NCBI GenBank assembly: GCA_026122225.1
Contig: JANEZZ010002362.1
Coordinates: 248,001-312,000, forward strand
Direction of reading: 5' to 3'
DNA length: 64,000 nt
DNA from: Heloderma charlesbogerti
Lineage: Eukaryota > Chordata > Lepidosauria > Squamata > Helodermatidae
Shown: positions 36,151 through 47,604 of the stretch, in pieces
Layout of the letters: the number at the start of each line of letters is the position of its first letter
How positions within the stretch are numbered: the first letter of the stretch is position 1
Program-made: the position numbers and the translations under genes
The notes under the pieces: model-generated
What the model was told of the DNA's origin: nothing
The model's input: only the letters and a program-made list of their open reading frames with translations
Database searches by the model: none

Positions 36151-37868
36151 AGCACCAATGCTAATGATGTTGCACTAGTGTAAACCTATGCTTGTGTAAC
36201 CTAACTAGTGCAATGGGAAAATGTTTTTTGGATGGGAAATTTGCTGATCCAAATTTGAGAGGGTGGATTCAAATGAGTGTTGATGATTAGGGATGTTTAA
36301 ATATTACTTCAAAAGATAAGGACCATAGCAATTTATTGTATTTTATGTGTGGAGAAGTCTGTAAGGGAGCAATCCTATGGCTGCTAGGCTGCGGCTAGAT
36401 GGCCATGGGATATGCCATTTTCCAGGAACTGACCTTGGACCTCCACTTCTGCGCTGCCTCTGAGGCAGCGTGGAACAGCCCCGTCCTCCACATTCACAAG
36501 AGGAGTGAGGAGCAGGGCATGCCTGAGGGTGTTCCAGGGTGGGGAGAGCGTAGCAGCCTGTAGGACACATCCAGTGTCTTGTCCGGCAGCCTCCTTCCCT
36601 GCTCCGCCCTCCCGCAGCTAAACAGCTGCAATCTGCTGTCTAGCAGAAAAACCAGGGCAGGAGAAGCGCGGAGGGAACGATCTCCCCCTTACTTTTCCTG
36701 CCCTACTTTGGATAGCCAGTCACCTCTGAGTTCAGAGACAGCCGCCTATCTCGATAGGATTGTGCCCTAAGACTCTTGGCAAGCTCTTGCTATAAATCAT
36801 GATATTTGCCTTACCATGAATGGCAGTTGATGATGATATTGACAATGACACTGTTGTAAAAGACAGAGGCTCACATTTTTTATTATGTTGCTTCACTTCA
36901 AAAGAGCTCTGTTATGAGAGATTCACTATAAATATTCAACAGTAGACCTTTTGATTTTTAGACCAGTTTTACAGTACAATAAAAGAACCCTTAATCTTTC
37001 ACTGAGACTTTTCTCGCATATTGCTAGTGACATAAATGGTATCCCAGCCCAGCAGGTGGTTCAGAGCACACTTTTCCTTAAAGTCCCAGAGTACCTCAAA
37101 ATCTGAGAGTAGAAGGATCTTTTGAAAGAAGAACACATTTTTCTTAATCTTTTTTTAATTTGAAAGATCATTTTAATTATTATTTTCCTTGAAGCTGTTG
37201 AAATGCTATCTCTTGTTGTTCTCATTTTCCTCCTATATTTCAAAAGTAGGCAAAATTGCAAATGTATTTGTTGACTTTATAAAACCAGTGTAAGCCATAG
37301 CTAGAGTCCACAGTGTAGGTCAAACTGTGGCATCTTCTCAACTGATTTGGGTGCTCCTGTCAAACCACTTAATCTCCATCTGAAAATGGGAATAATGGGG
37401 CAGTATCGAGTGCTGCCACTGAGCCTCCACTGTTTGTGTTGTGCCAGTGGGACCCACCACTAGTGCAACAGGAAGCCAACCCCTGGACCAGCCCCGGAAC
37501 TAGCCGAAATCAGACGCATGAGTGGAGTTCCCTTCTACTAGTTCTGCTACCTGTCCCATTGCAGCTTTGGGAAACATTGCCACTTCCTCTCTCTCCTAAT
37601 AGTAGGTTTTTCATGTGCAGGCATCCTTCCAGGTGTTAAACAGAGAAAATACACAATGCGGATAGGACATTAAGAAGAATGTTTCTATCTAGATAGCTTC
37701 TAATTCTCCCTGCCCTATTGCTTCTCCTTTATTTCCCTGGGAGATGGACACTAGCAGATCTAAAACTGTTGTTGTTACAAATGTGTGATCAGGGGGGCAC
37801 TGCTCACACTTTCATGAGTGTACAATGACAGTACAGCTGCAGTGTACAGGCCCTGAGAAGGCTCATTC

Positions 37869-38310
37869 TAGGTATGGATGAATCTGTCCATTTCAGTGTC
37901 TCTCCGTTTCTTATTTTTCTAACCTTCAGGTCACTCCATCATGTTTCCAAATCAGTTTGCAACTTTAAAAAAACTACATGAAAATTCATATGCCTTTTCA
38001 TGTACATTTCTCCTTATATGCACATTTTGTATGCAGTTTTGCTTAATGTACACATTATTTTGCAAGCTTTTTCCCTTATATAATTTTTGGTTCTCCCCAC
38101 CCCCCATATATGCATTTTTGTGTGCACTTTCCCCTAATATCTGCATTTTGGTAAGCATTTTTTGTTCAGAGAATTCTGAACAAATTCTGAGAAGTGTGAT
38201 GACCAAAAGATTACTGCATTCTGTTTGGCATATTGATTTGGAAAGTGTGAATTTGGGAAGCTCTTATCAAAGCTCTTAACACACCTGAACAAAATTAGCT
38301 CCCATCCCTA
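37869..38310 (+). mobile_element. hAT-type AT-rich element with 8-bp TSD
   Basis: Starts TAGGTATGGATGAATCTGTC and ends TTAGCTCCCATCCCTA. Flanks GCTCATTC and GCTCATGT share the first six of eight bases. The body has repeated TATATGCACATTTTG and GTGCACTTTCCCCTAATAT blocks, as in the 19749 element. Confidence 0.7.
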
Positions 38311-39214
38311 GCTCATGTACCTTGGAAGAGCTGCATAGAAGGCAACATTTTGCTAGTGGCAGCTTTTTTCATTAGAAGTGCTACACTGATAGGATGAGCC
38401 ACACCCGAGAAAATGCTCCCTCTGATGCCACTCTCAGCGGCACAAGAATCTGGCCCTGGTAGCCCTAAGTGCCATGGTTGTCCAGCCATGTCCAGAACTG
38501 ATATTGGGACTCCCACTGCCAGTTTGTGGATGTTGCCATGTGTAGCATAACTGATTGCCTGATTTTTGCCAAATTGGATCAGAAAGCATACCATGTGGTA
38601 TATCTCAGTAGTCAGTTCCAGGCATTATAACTGTTTGAAGTCAATCTATTGAATGAGAACCCACTGCATATTTCTGAATAATATATATTCAGAGGAACAG
38701 TGACCTGCTGCTCTACTAAGCAGAAGGGGAACATAAATTTCTCTGATGAATTGCACACTGGAGATTATAAACAGAGCATTGCTCCAGAAACGTCTTTCAT
38801 CCACATCCGACAGTGACAACCTAATCCTTTGCGTATGATCCAGTGTAGAACTGCCTTTTGTGCTTACAAACAAATTCACCATTACAGCTTCATGTCAAGA
38901 TTAGGCTACAGGAATGGGGAAGAAGCCAATACTTGGTTAAATTATGCACATATGAAAACTTAGTGATAAGAGTGTCTTGAGAAAATCCAAAAGGTTTTAT
39001 CTACATTTTCGACAGTTTTATATTCATAGGCAGCACGTGGTCTGTGTGTGGTCTATTTAGTATATGAGAAAACCACTGTCACAGTCAAATGAGATAGCCC
39101 TGAGAGAAGGTGAAGAAAGCTCAGCTCTGATGCTAATGACCTGCCAACCCAGTTGTGGGAATCAGATTCATTCTGGTCTATGGTGCTGCAGTGCTAACTG
39201 GGATCAGCCGGAGC

Positions 39215-39628
39215 TAGGGATATATGGATTTTGTTAAATCTGTTCCGTCAGTTTTTCGCAGATTATCAGGCATCTTTCTTTCCATCATCCACTCATTGAC
39301 AGAATCAGATTTTTTAAAACAAACATTCATTCTACTTGCACTAATTCCCATTAGCACTCAGATGCACTTGTGCAAATGCACTAATCTGCATCAGGTAATG
39401 TGAAGTTGTGCTGTGAACATTAATTTAATGTGAACATTATTTAATGTGGATCAACACATTTGTGCAAGTGCACATTAGCACAAATCCACCCCAGAAGTGA
39501 AAAATGGGTCCACAAGTCCGTGGAATCTGCATGACTTGGAAAAAGCCAATCCGCAGTGGAATCCACAGGTCCTATTCATACAAATCTGAGCTCATTTGAA
39601 TCTGTTTAGGATTTCTCTGATATCCCTA
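39215..39628 (+). mobile_element. hAT-type palindromic element with 8-bp TSD
   Basis: Starts TAGGGATATATGGATTTTG and ends TTCTCTGATATCCCTA. The flanks GCCGGAGC and GCTGGAGC agree at seven of eight bases. The interior folds: TGCACTTGTGCAAATGCACT and CACATTTGTGCAAGTGCACA face each other around 39420. Confidence 0.75.
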
Positions 39629-39718
39629 GCTGGAGCTGAGGAAGGTTAGCTGATATCCAGATGCATCATTTGTAAAGCTTGACTATCAGATTGAGCAAAG
39701 GAGTAGGAGACTTATATT

Positions 39719-39810
39719 GCCCTCCTATAAATGTCTACTGAGAAGTAAGCTCCATTGAATTTAGTGGTCCTTACTCCCAGGTAAGTGTGTATGGGATTAT
39801 AGCCTTAATT
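39719..39810 (+). repeat. GTAAG-family palindromic repeat
   Basis: CTGAGAAGTAAGCTCCATTG, then CTTACTCCCAGGTAAGTGTG and TATGGGATTATAGCC. Confidence 0.7.
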
Positions 39811-40261
39811 ATTCTAGCAAAACATGGAGGACAAGGTGAGCTGTCATTATTGTTATGACAATACTTATTAGTTTCTAAAAGTATGTACTTTGGAGAATGA
39901 ATCAACTGGAAAAGTCCAGAGGTTGGGATCAATAAACTATGTATTTGTCTTTTGAGCCCTCCTTCTTATTTTGGCTTTCTCCAGGATACATTTTTCTTCA
40001 TCATGTAGAAGGAGTTCTGTCAAGAGGATGGAACTGGCTGTGAATAAGAGTAACCATTATATGAATGAATGTTTTATCTGAATCCAGTTTTTGATGAAGC
40101 AGGGAGGGGAGATGGATGTTTATATTTAATGCTTTCTTGTTCTGAAAAGGCAAAAGCCATTAATTAGTGCTGTCTGAGGATTTCATTCAGTCTAGTTTTT
40201 AAGTGAAAAGATCTGATTTGCTCTTCCTGGACTAATATGTTGGTCAGAATGCAGTTATCCT

Positions 40262-40545
40262 TTGGTTTTCACACATCCCTGAATTTGGAAATGCATTGGC
40301 TTAAAATACATACCAAAATGTGCATTAAAAGCATATTTTAGGTTTAAATGCCTAAAAATGCAGATTTTAGGATAAATTGCATACAAAAATATTTTTCTAA
40401 GGTAAAATGCATACAAAACTGTATGTTTTGTGAAAACATATGAGAAGCTTCACATGATACTGCAAATTGATGTGGAAATGGGATGGAACAGATGTAAGAA
40501 TGAACACATGTGAAACTGACATGGGCCGGAAATAGACTGATCCCT
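40262..40545 (+). mobile_element. Possible hAT-type AT-rich element
   Basis: CACACATCCCTGAATTTGGA at one side and GACTGATCCCTCCC at the other, with internal GCATACAAAA blocks repeated. Ends are too degenerate to find a target duplication. Confidence 0.35.
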
Positions 40546-42416
40546 CCCTCCCTCCCATTGAATGTTGTAGGTATTGAGCTGGAGAAATAAGTGATCTGGT
40601 AGGAGATTTAGTAGGACACATTTTAAGGTCTAGACCAAGCTGAGAAGCTTATTTTTGTCTCCAGAGACTCTTGTACAGGTACTTGCTGATTCAGATATAT
40701 AAGAGCTCTCTTGAAAATGAAGTGCTCACTGGAAACCAGTTCCTCACTAAGATTGCTGGAGAACCATTGTCTTTAAGGCTGCAGTCCTACGCACGCTTAA
40801 CTCGGACTAAGCTTCATCGAAGAGAATGGAATATATTCCCTGAAACCCATTGTGCATTTGAACAAAGGAGAAAGTTGCTCTGAAGCATATCCCGAAAACT
40901 ACTTAGATTCTTCTGCCTTATCACGTTTCTTGGTTCCACCATACAAGGCGAAATTCCAGGAAGAGGTTGAATATATATCAGTACAGAGCCCTTACAATAA
41001 ACCTATAGCACAGGCAATGTGAGACACCCTGTCAGTATTTGTTGCCTTCCCATTCCTCGCATGTTTGAATGTTCCTGGGAGTGTTTCCTGATATGGGGTG
41101 GGGTACATAATACAAGATTGCAGTCGGACCTCAAATTGCTCCCCCAATTTCCTCTTTCCCTCCCCCCTCTAAAATTACTCTCTTCAAAAATCATGAGCAA
41201 TTCATGCAAACAGCAATTGTATTAACACTACAGAGAATCTCCTTTCAGGCTTCTCGTGACCTAATTTTACATGTACAAACCTTATAAAATATGCTGCAGT
41301 GTGTAGGATCTGTTGTTTCAGTTCCCGAAATGGATAAATTAGAATTGCATTTATTCCCCTTGGGATCTAGTTTATTTATAATGCTCTGAGATATCATCAT
41401 ACATAAAATGTAGTTGTTATTTTCTGTTAAAGAACTTTCCTCCTTTCCTTTTTATTGGCCCCTTTTCTCCCACACACAAAATCCGCATAAGCCACAGATT
41501 GCTCCGTTAACAGTGACTTCAGCCTTGCTACATGGTCCAGCTGCTTGTAGGCTTCTTTAGAAAGTTCAACCCTTGTGTGTGATACCGTAAATGCACATTG
41601 TGTTTAGCATCTTAAAGCTAACAGATTACAGATCTCAGTAAGTGTAATTTTAATGGAGGTTCAGTAAGTTTCAAGAATACCAAGAAACATTTAATCTTTC
41701 TGTTGGTGATATTTTAATTGCAGACTTCCCAGTTGTTTCTTTCCCAGAGCTGGTTCAAAGACTCCTACCTCCCTTGCACGTCTTCCCCCCTCCTCCTGTT
41801 TTCTGTGTTTTTTGGAAAAAGCAGAGCATTTTCTTAGTAAGACAATATGTATTTTAAGTAGAGACGTCTGAGTGGAAATATGCTTTTGTCCACAGCTACA
41901 CATGGTCAAGTCCTCATTTAACTTCATGCTTCCTTGCCAGACCACCAAACTGAAAACCTCTATTCTTGATTCAGTGGCATTACGTGTCACAGCATGTTAT
42001 ACTGAGCTGATGTAAAGATTAGCACAGAAGTAGACCACACCACAGTACCACTGAGGAGAACACTGGGATGCACCTCTCTGAAAGAGCTCCAGTGTCTGTA
42101 TCTCATCTCAGTCCGCATTTCATACAGAATGAGAACAACCTTTTAGAGGAAACTTTGATATCAGACACAGTTTGTGAGTTGCTGATATTGATCTGTTATG
42201 GGCAGTTTATGATGTATAATTTTTTTTTCCTGCATGTACTACATTAAAAAGTGACACGGACCAAAATATACATACAGTTGAAAAAAGTTTCTCTTCTATC
42301 TTCTGTTAATAATAGCCACAATTAACTCCTTCCAAAAACATAGACATATACCCTTAATCTTTAAAATAAGGTTGTGGCTAAATAGACACAATACTGTGCT
42401 ACCTTAGAGACCAAAG

Positions 42417-42509
42417 GTGCAATTCTACGCACGCTCACCTGGGAGTAAGCCCCCATTGAACATAGTCGGATTTACTCCTGAGTAAACATGCATATGTAAG
42501 ATTGCACTG
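42417..42509 (+). repeat. GTAAG-family palindromic repeat
   Basis: GTGCAATTCTACGCACGCTC, ACCTGGGAGTAAGCCCCCAT, then ATTTACTCCTGAGTAAACAT, GCATATGTAAGATTGCACTG. Inverse orientation relative to the 10272 copy, which is easy to see because the unit is nearly palindromic. Confidence 0.75.
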
Positions 42510-42568
42510 TAGGACCATGATCCAGCTCAGGTGCTTTTGTTGATCCCAATGTGAGAATTAAATGTGTG

Positions 42569-42764
42569 TTGGATCCAGAAACTTCATCCCACATGCAGAA
42601 AGGTTCCACTGCTGGAATGGGGCATCCACATCTTCTCCTTCCTCTGGAGGAGATTTGGAGGGTGCATGGGAGGCTGCAGGGAGGGAAAGGAGAGGACATG
42701 GGAGTCCCGTTCCACCAGCAATATCCTTCTGAGTGTGTAATGAGGTTTCTGGATCCAACTCATG
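42569..42764 (+). repeat. GC-rich fold-back with TTGGATCCAGAAAC ends
   Basis: TTGGATCCAGAAACTTCAT at the left and ATGAGGTTTCTGGATCCAA at the right are inverted, 18 of 19 bases. The arms continue with GGTTCCACTGCTGGAATGG and CCGTTCCACCAGCAATATCC. No coding sequence; the apparent frames on both strands result from the fold. Confidence 0.7.
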
Positions 42765-43245
42765 GGGTTGTATCCAATGGTGTCTGTCCACCAGTAGTTG
42801 GGGTCCCTGTGGAGCAGTTTGGAGGGCTTGGAGAAAAGAAAGGAAGGGAATTCCTATTGTGTGAGTGGAAGTCATCTCAACTCATCCAATGTTGATGGAA
42901 CCTCTGCTTATGTATCTGCCATGGAAATCAGTGGCACTTATACAGAACAAAGCTTACTTCATAATACTGTCTTGTATGACACAAAAGGGTCACTCAGTAG
43001 GTTGACAGTTACCCAGATCCAGTAAACACAATCCATTTGTGGAAGAACATTTCTGCAGACAATTCCGCTGGTGTACAAAAATTTTGTACAATCAGGTACA
43101 CAAAAAACTTACATGGGGCGAGGGGAACTGATATCCAGAAATCTTGTAATGAATGGAAGTTTTTCCAATATCCACTTGCACACCAAGCTTATAACTGAGA
43201 GAACAGCTTGCCACCCTTTTACATGGTTCTCTGAATTAGGGCTTT

Positions 43246-43266
43246 ATTATTATTATTATTATTATT
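43246..43266 (+). repeat. (TTA)n microsatellite
   Basis: Seven ATT units, ending 23 bases before an exon and so close to its polypyrimidine region. Confidence 0.9.
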
Positions 43267-43289
43267 AATTAATGATTCTGTGCCCACAG

Positions 43290-43400
43290 GTCCTTTGTTA
43301 TCCAGCAAATTCAAAACAGCAATCTCTTCATGGTAGTAGTAAGTAATGAATGCGAATGTGAGTCAATTTCACCAATTACCATGGAACCAATTGAAATAAG
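43290..43400 (+). CDS. CACNA2D3: CACNA2D3 exon (window exon 5)
   Basis: The acceptor is CTGTGCCCACAG and the donor GTATAT. The first base completes lysine; then SFVIQQIQNSNLFMVVVSNE and CECESISPITMEPIEI, ending with AG, the first two bases of an arginine codon. FVIQQI..SNLFMVVV is conserved across alpha2delta-3. The GTATAT donor is weaker than the GTAAGT donors of the other exons. Confidence 0.95.
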
Positions 43401-44110
43401 GTATATCCTTTACTTTGACAATGGCTGGGACTGAAACAAGCAATGTAAAGAGCACTTATAGTAAACAATGCTAACATTATGTAGTTCAACCCAGCCTTAG
43501 TCATACTTGAGTGGAACAACTGAAATCAATGGGATTTATGTTTGGCATGACTAACATAAGTTCCAATGATTTCAATGGGTCTGCTCTAAGTATGACTAAA
43601 TCTGGATCCAGATCTGGTCTGCTAGTTTACTGCAAGTAAACATCAAAACAAACTAACAAAAATAAGTGGTACAGAACTCCAAATTTTGAATGCTCATTGT
43701 GAATTCAATAAATTATGTAATTTAGGGAGTATACAAAACTATCCCTATTTGAGAAATCAAATGTATTTGCTGGATATATTTTACCCTTTCTGTGCAGAAA
43801 TAATGACACTTCATTTGAGATACTGTTGCTATGCTAGACTAGATATTCTCTCTAAATAGCAAAATGCTGGAAAGGATGAATATCTGATACTGTCTGGTAC
43901 ATACATAACTTGCCTACTTAATTCACCCAGTGTTTGTTTTCTTGGAAGCTGAATGGGGCACACCTACTCAAATGACGGTGCACCACAGTCGGAGGACTGG
44001 GTGGGTTTGTGGGTAGCTGGGACTGTGGACAGGTAGGCTTACCTTGTGGTAGGTTTTGGACTAGACAGCTTTGGGGGTCACTTTGAACATGATAAAGTCT
44101 TGATTTTAAG
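43401..44110 (+). other. CACNA2D3 short intron
   Basis: 710 bp. Contains diverged copies of a dispersed motif (ATTTCAATGGGTCTRCTCT-type) at about 43485-43615, which also occurs near 12575-12650. The 3' end carries TCTTGATTTTAAG, the acceptor chosen for the next exon. Confidence 0.5.
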
Positions 44111-44216
44111 ACATATCCTTAACTTCTGTGAACATAATGAATCCCTAAAATGTGAACGCTTAAAATCTCACAAGATTAGGAGACGTCCAGAGTCTTGCCA
44201 TGGATTCCATCCTGAG
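44111..44216 (+). CDS. CACNA2D3: CACNA2D3 exon (window exon 6), shifted acceptor
   Basis: The donor is GTAAGT and the coding core reads HNESLKCERLKSHKIRRRPE then SCHGFHPE. The expected start, homologous to the arginine-tyrosine-asparagine junction of the known protein, would be at 44132. It is preceded there by GA, not AG, at 44130-44131. The nearest in-frame acceptor is TTTTAAG ending at 44110. Using it adds seven residues (HILNFCE), keeps the frame and adds a cysteine. The start is therefore an inference; a sequence error or a polymorphism at 44130-44131 would also explain it. Confidence 0.85.
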
Positions 44217-44229
44217 GTAAGTGTTAGTT

Positions 44230-45060
44230 GAAAAGTCTGCTAATGATGAAAACAACTACATGTGTTCCCATCACTCCAGCCCCCCATCTCCAACTGGCTC
44301 TCTGGTATATGTACTTGGATGTTTTGTCATTGTCTAAATTCAGTATGTCCAAGACCTAACTTCTCATATTTTCTTCTAAGCCTTCCTCTTTGCCAGTTTT
44401 CCTTATCCATTGGCAATGGTACCATGCACCCTGTTGAACAGGCACATAACCTTGGCTTTATCTTTGATTCCTCTCTTTCCCTTGTTCCCCAGATCAGTCC
44501 ATTGCCAAATCATGTTGCTTCTCCCTTTACAGCATTCCAAAAAGACTCTGAAGGTCAAAACTTTGGTCCATGCCCTGATCATCTTTTGCCTAGACTACTT
44601 CAGTAGTCCTCAGTAGACTTCTTCAGTATGCCTTCAATTCTGCATAGACTACTTCAGTTTTATATTCTTCCCTTGCCTTATCTTGGTCCCCTCAGGTCTG
44701 TCCAGAACTCTGCTGCTGAAGTCATCCCTTCCCTTCTCTCATTGCTCTGATCATTCAAAGTCCCTCCTTAAATCCCTACACTGGATTCCCGTCTGCACCC
44801 AGATTGAGAACGACCTCCTTATCCTTACCTTCAAAGCCCTGCATGGCCTTGCCCCCACTTATCTTTCCATTCTTATATCCCTCAAAATATTCTCTCTTGC
44901 TGCTCTGTATGCTTGGATGTGCCTCCCAGAATACTTGCATGATGCTGCCTCCCAGAATACTTGCATGATGCTGCCTCCCTTCCTTCCAGTCCTTCCTCCA
45001 ACCCCACCTTATCTTTGACACAACACCCTAGTTCCCATGTGGTACTGGAACTAAGTCTAA
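44230..45060 (+). mobile_element. Old LINE fragment (L2/CR1-type)
   Basis: The frame 44683-45018 contains FKALHGLAPTYLS after LHWIPV..QIENDLLILT, typical of the C-terminus of L2/CR1-type RTs (LHWLP...FK.L.GLAP.YL). A small internal duplication (GCCTCCCAGAATACTTGCAT, 44921 and 44949) is present. Inactive. It lies in the last intron of CACNA2D3. Confidence 0.65.
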
Positions 45061-45192
45061 GTATGTGTAACTGAAAGAATCTCGTATTGCTTCCTTCCCC
45101 TTTCACCTCCACCTCCCTCTCCTTAGATTGTAAGGCCCTCAGTACAGGGACCTGTAAATTATCATACACAGTGATAGTTCTACATTCTTTAT

Positions 45193-45210
45193 CATCATCA
45201 TCATCATCAA
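45193..45210 (+). repeat. (ATC)n microsatellite
   Basis: Six ATC units. A similar tract lies at 46021-46044. Confidence 0.8.
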
Positions 45211-45759
45211 ATGTTAGCATTCTAAACAGATAATGTGATTGTAGACATTGTAGACACTTCCTTGATGCGCTGCTCATTCAATACTTCACAGTAGTGTAAG
45301 TTACCACAGTAAGTTAGCAGCACTTAGCAAGAAAGCATTCAGTAACTCCAGAGTTATTGAACTCTAGTGGTGCACTTTGGTGGGGGATGAAAAAGATGAA
45401 AAGTGGAGTCAAAACCCTGCCAAAGTTTGGGCCAGGCTCCTGTTGGCTTGCTAAGACGCCAGCCCTCCCTGCTCCGCATCTCCTCTTGCCCAAATCGCAC
45501 CCTTAGGAAGAACGGAGCCAGGAGCAGGGAGTACTGTTGAGAAGGTTCAGGTGTGGCACCGGGCTCCTCTTTAAGCAAGGTTGGGCACTCATGCAGAGCA
45601 TCTATTGCTACTCCCAGGAAGCCTGGACAGTGGAGCCTCCATTGCCTCTCTGCTTAATAGACTGAGAACGGGTGCAATGGAGCTCTTGGGACTGTGGCTC
45701 CAAAGCATCAGTACTCTGAGGCATGTGTAATTCACATATTTCGGTCATAGTACTGATAG

Positions 45760-45896
45760 CAGGGGTGGGGGACCTGTGGTTCTTCACATGTTGCTGGACT
45801 CCAGCTCCCATCACCCCTGACCATTGGCTGTGCTAGCTGGGGCTAATAGGAGTTGCGGTCCAAAAACATCTGGAAGGCCACAAGTTCCCCACACCT
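45760..45896 (+). mobile_element. Palindromic hAT-type MITE (CAGGGGTGGGGAA family)
   Basis: CAGGGGTGGGGGACCTGTGG at the left and GGCCACAAGTTCCCCACACC at the right. The arms GGACTCCAGCTCCCATCACC and AATAGGAGTTGCGGTCCAAA are inverted. This is the cleanest copy of the family here. Confidence 0.75.
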
Positions 45897-46389
45897 TATT
45901 TAAACTCTGCTCTGTGCCCTTGACCTTTATTGAAAGAAGTGGTTCAGTGTTCTTAACTGCATTTGACTGGCAATGTGAGCCCACTGAATCCTAATAATAA
46001 TAATTAATCATAATAATGACTATCATCATCATCATCATCATCATCTATTAACAAATTGGTTGAAAGCCACTGGAAATGATTGCTAAAATTCCAGCTGATA
46101 TCAGTGGCTTTGTATCATACTTCAGTAGTGCATGGTTGTTTGAGTTCCACATGGTTTTTGTTTACTCAAATTCTATTAGCTGTTGATCCATCATGTAGTA
46201 ATAATTAATATAGTATTTTCAGTGTGAGGAGTTCTTTCTTGTCTTTCTCTCATTTTATTTTTACAACACCCTGGTAAAGCAGATTGTTAATATTCAATTT
46301 TACAGATGGGGAAATATGGTAAGTAACCTAAGAGAACATGACTGAGGTGTGATTAGACCCCAGGTGCAAGTCCAGTACGCTGTTTACTA

Positions 46390-46520
46390 CAGCCTCCCCC
46401 CAACCTGGGTTCTCTCCAGATGTTTTTGACTTCAACTCCCATCATCCCCAGTCAGCATGGTCAGAAATGTTACGAGTTGTAGTCTAAAACATCTGGAGGA
46501 TACCAGGTTGGGGAAGGCTG
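46390..46520 (+). mobile_element. Palindromic hAT-type MITE (CAGGGGTGGGGAA family)
   Basis: Left CAGCCTCCCCCCAACCTGGG, right TACCAGGTTGGGGAAGGCTG, with inverted arms TTGACTTCAACTCCCATCAT and GTTACGAGTTGTAGTCTAAA. Flanks share only CTACTA-like bases. Confidence 0.7.
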
Positions 46521-46868
46521 ACCTACTATATAAGACCTGCACAACTTGTGATCCGATAATCTGAATTCAGGCCACCAAGCAAGTATGGTAGCTCATTAGG
46601 TGTTTGACAGCCCTCTTCCACCACCCCCAACTTCGTAGTGGAAGTCAAGCTGCAAAACCAGACCCCTTTTCAGGTCCCCAGTAGGCTACTGTAAATTATT
46701 GGCAGGATATATCTGCCTGAAGGGACACAAGTTGTATAGGCTTTACTATATCAGTCTGGTGTGTGTTGTATCGCATTCTGTCAGATATATCAGTGTGTTA
46801 GTAAACATTAACTTGAATTATTGAGACAGGGTGCATTTTTTTCTTCACCTTCATATTTTTATTTTTAG

Positions 46869-46961
46869 GAAAATGCCAGAGAATGTGGTGGTGTTCTAGG
46901 CCTGAATGCTAAGCCTACGCTTGTTGTGCTTCCTCTGTTTTTGGCCATTTTCTTAAGGTGA
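46869..46961 (+). CDS. CACNA2D3: CACNA2D3 terminal coding exon with GPI-anchor signal
   Basis: The acceptor is TTTTTATTTTTAG. Thirty codons read ENARECGG..., then a hydrophobic stretch (TLVVLPLFLAIFL), one arginine and TGA. The Cys-Gly-Gly motif followed by a spacer and a C-terminal hydrophobic tail is the arrangement known for GPI attachment in alpha2delta subunits. The cleavage site is inferred. The tail after the CGG differs much from the mammalian sequence as I recall it, as expected for a removed signal. Confidence 0.95.
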   Translation, partial: ENARECGGVLGLNAKPTLVVLPLFLAIFLR

Positions 46962-47300
46962 CACGGACTGATGAACCATCACTTGGCATGCTAAATCCAT
47001 GGATAAACTGTGAACTGAGAAATGGTGCAACTAGAAGACATGAAATATAGTCAGAACATCAGCATTTCATGATTTTAAGCAGTGGGATGATCTAAACTCT
47101 CCAAATTATGTAAACAAAAGACATTTATATTTTCTTTTTGCACATCATGCAAATATGGATTTACCATACAATAAGTCCCAGTTCATCAAGAACAGGATAT
47201 CAGTAGATAGATACAGATTTTCATTACTTTCTGCTTTGTCCCATGGAAAACAGTTTAAAACTGTGTACTTTTTAAATAAAGTATATTAAAATCACAATTT
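46962..47300 (+). other. CACNA2D3: CACNA2D3 3' untranslated region
   Basis: This stretch follows the stop codon and contains no repeat that I recognise. Several blocks, including CTTGGCATGCTAAAT and GTACTTTTTAAATAAAG, look very similar to the mammalian CACNA2D3 3'UTR as I recall it. That suggests a short, conserved 3'UTR. The end is placed about 20 bases after the polyadenylation signal and is approximate. Confidence 0.8.
47275..47280 (+). promoter_or_regulatory. CACNA2D3: Polyadenylation signal AATAAA of CACNA2D3
   Basis: A canonical AATAAA hexamer lies 314 bases after the stop codon in a conserved context. The exact cleavage site is not visible. Confidence 0.8.
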
Positions 47301-47604
47301 TCTAGTGGATATTTTATTTAACCTGGTGATGAAACAAACTAAGTGAAATAAATGTAATTTATTTATTGGAGACCACCACCCCTTTTTTACCACCCACTGC
47401 CCTATGAGGGGGATTTTGGGGGGAAATGGTGGTAAGGGGAGGTTTAACCTTCCCTCCCAGGGGTGTGGTCATCTGATCTGCATTACACTAGAGTAAATAG
47501 AAGACAAATCTCAGCTACAGACTACATGATTACTGTAACATGAAATTTGGCTCTAATCTCCGTACTAGCATACCTTACATTGACTTTTGAAGGAGGGGTA
47601 TACG

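Larger units (their letters stand above)
13421..43289 (+). other. CACNA2D3 29.9-kb intron: repeat-filled, no nested gene seen
   Basis: Includes LINE tails, hAT-type elements, SINEs, a solo LTR and fold-back repeats that are listed separately. Stretches where I recognise nothing include about 13430-14820, 16770-17650, 18000-18900, 23200-24830, 28020-30600, 33170-35040, 36160-37860 and 40550-42410. I found no frame for LRTM1 and no tRNA or rRNA gene. Confidence 0.5.
1..47300 (+). other. CACNA2D3: CACNA2D3 gene, 3' part (calcium channel alpha2delta-3 subunit)
   Basis: Seven exons, each bounded by AG and GT, splice in phase into 201 residues plus a stop. The peptide matches the C-terminal portion of alpha2delta-3 as I recall it: LYDYQAMCR, FLVEFNLCSWWHSD, LEPCDTEYPAFVSERTIKET, SFVIQQI, NESLKCERLK, KIRRRPESCHGFHPEENARE. 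Family knowledge: alpha2delta proteins are extracellular, glycosylated, proteolytically split into alpha2 and delta, GPI-anchored, and promote surface trafficking and function of high-voltage-activated CaV channels. The portion seen covers the end of alpha2 and delta, with many cysteines that would take part in disulphides. The VWA and Cache-type domains lie upstream of this window. The gene enters from the left edge. LRTM1, which is nested in an intron of mammalian CACNA2D3, is not visible here. Confidence 0.95.

Noticed and set aside
13421..43289. LRTM1 nested in the CACNA2D3 intron
   Set aside because: No frame with leucine-rich repeats on either strand. In mammals it lies in an intron of this gene, so here it may be upstream of the window or absent.
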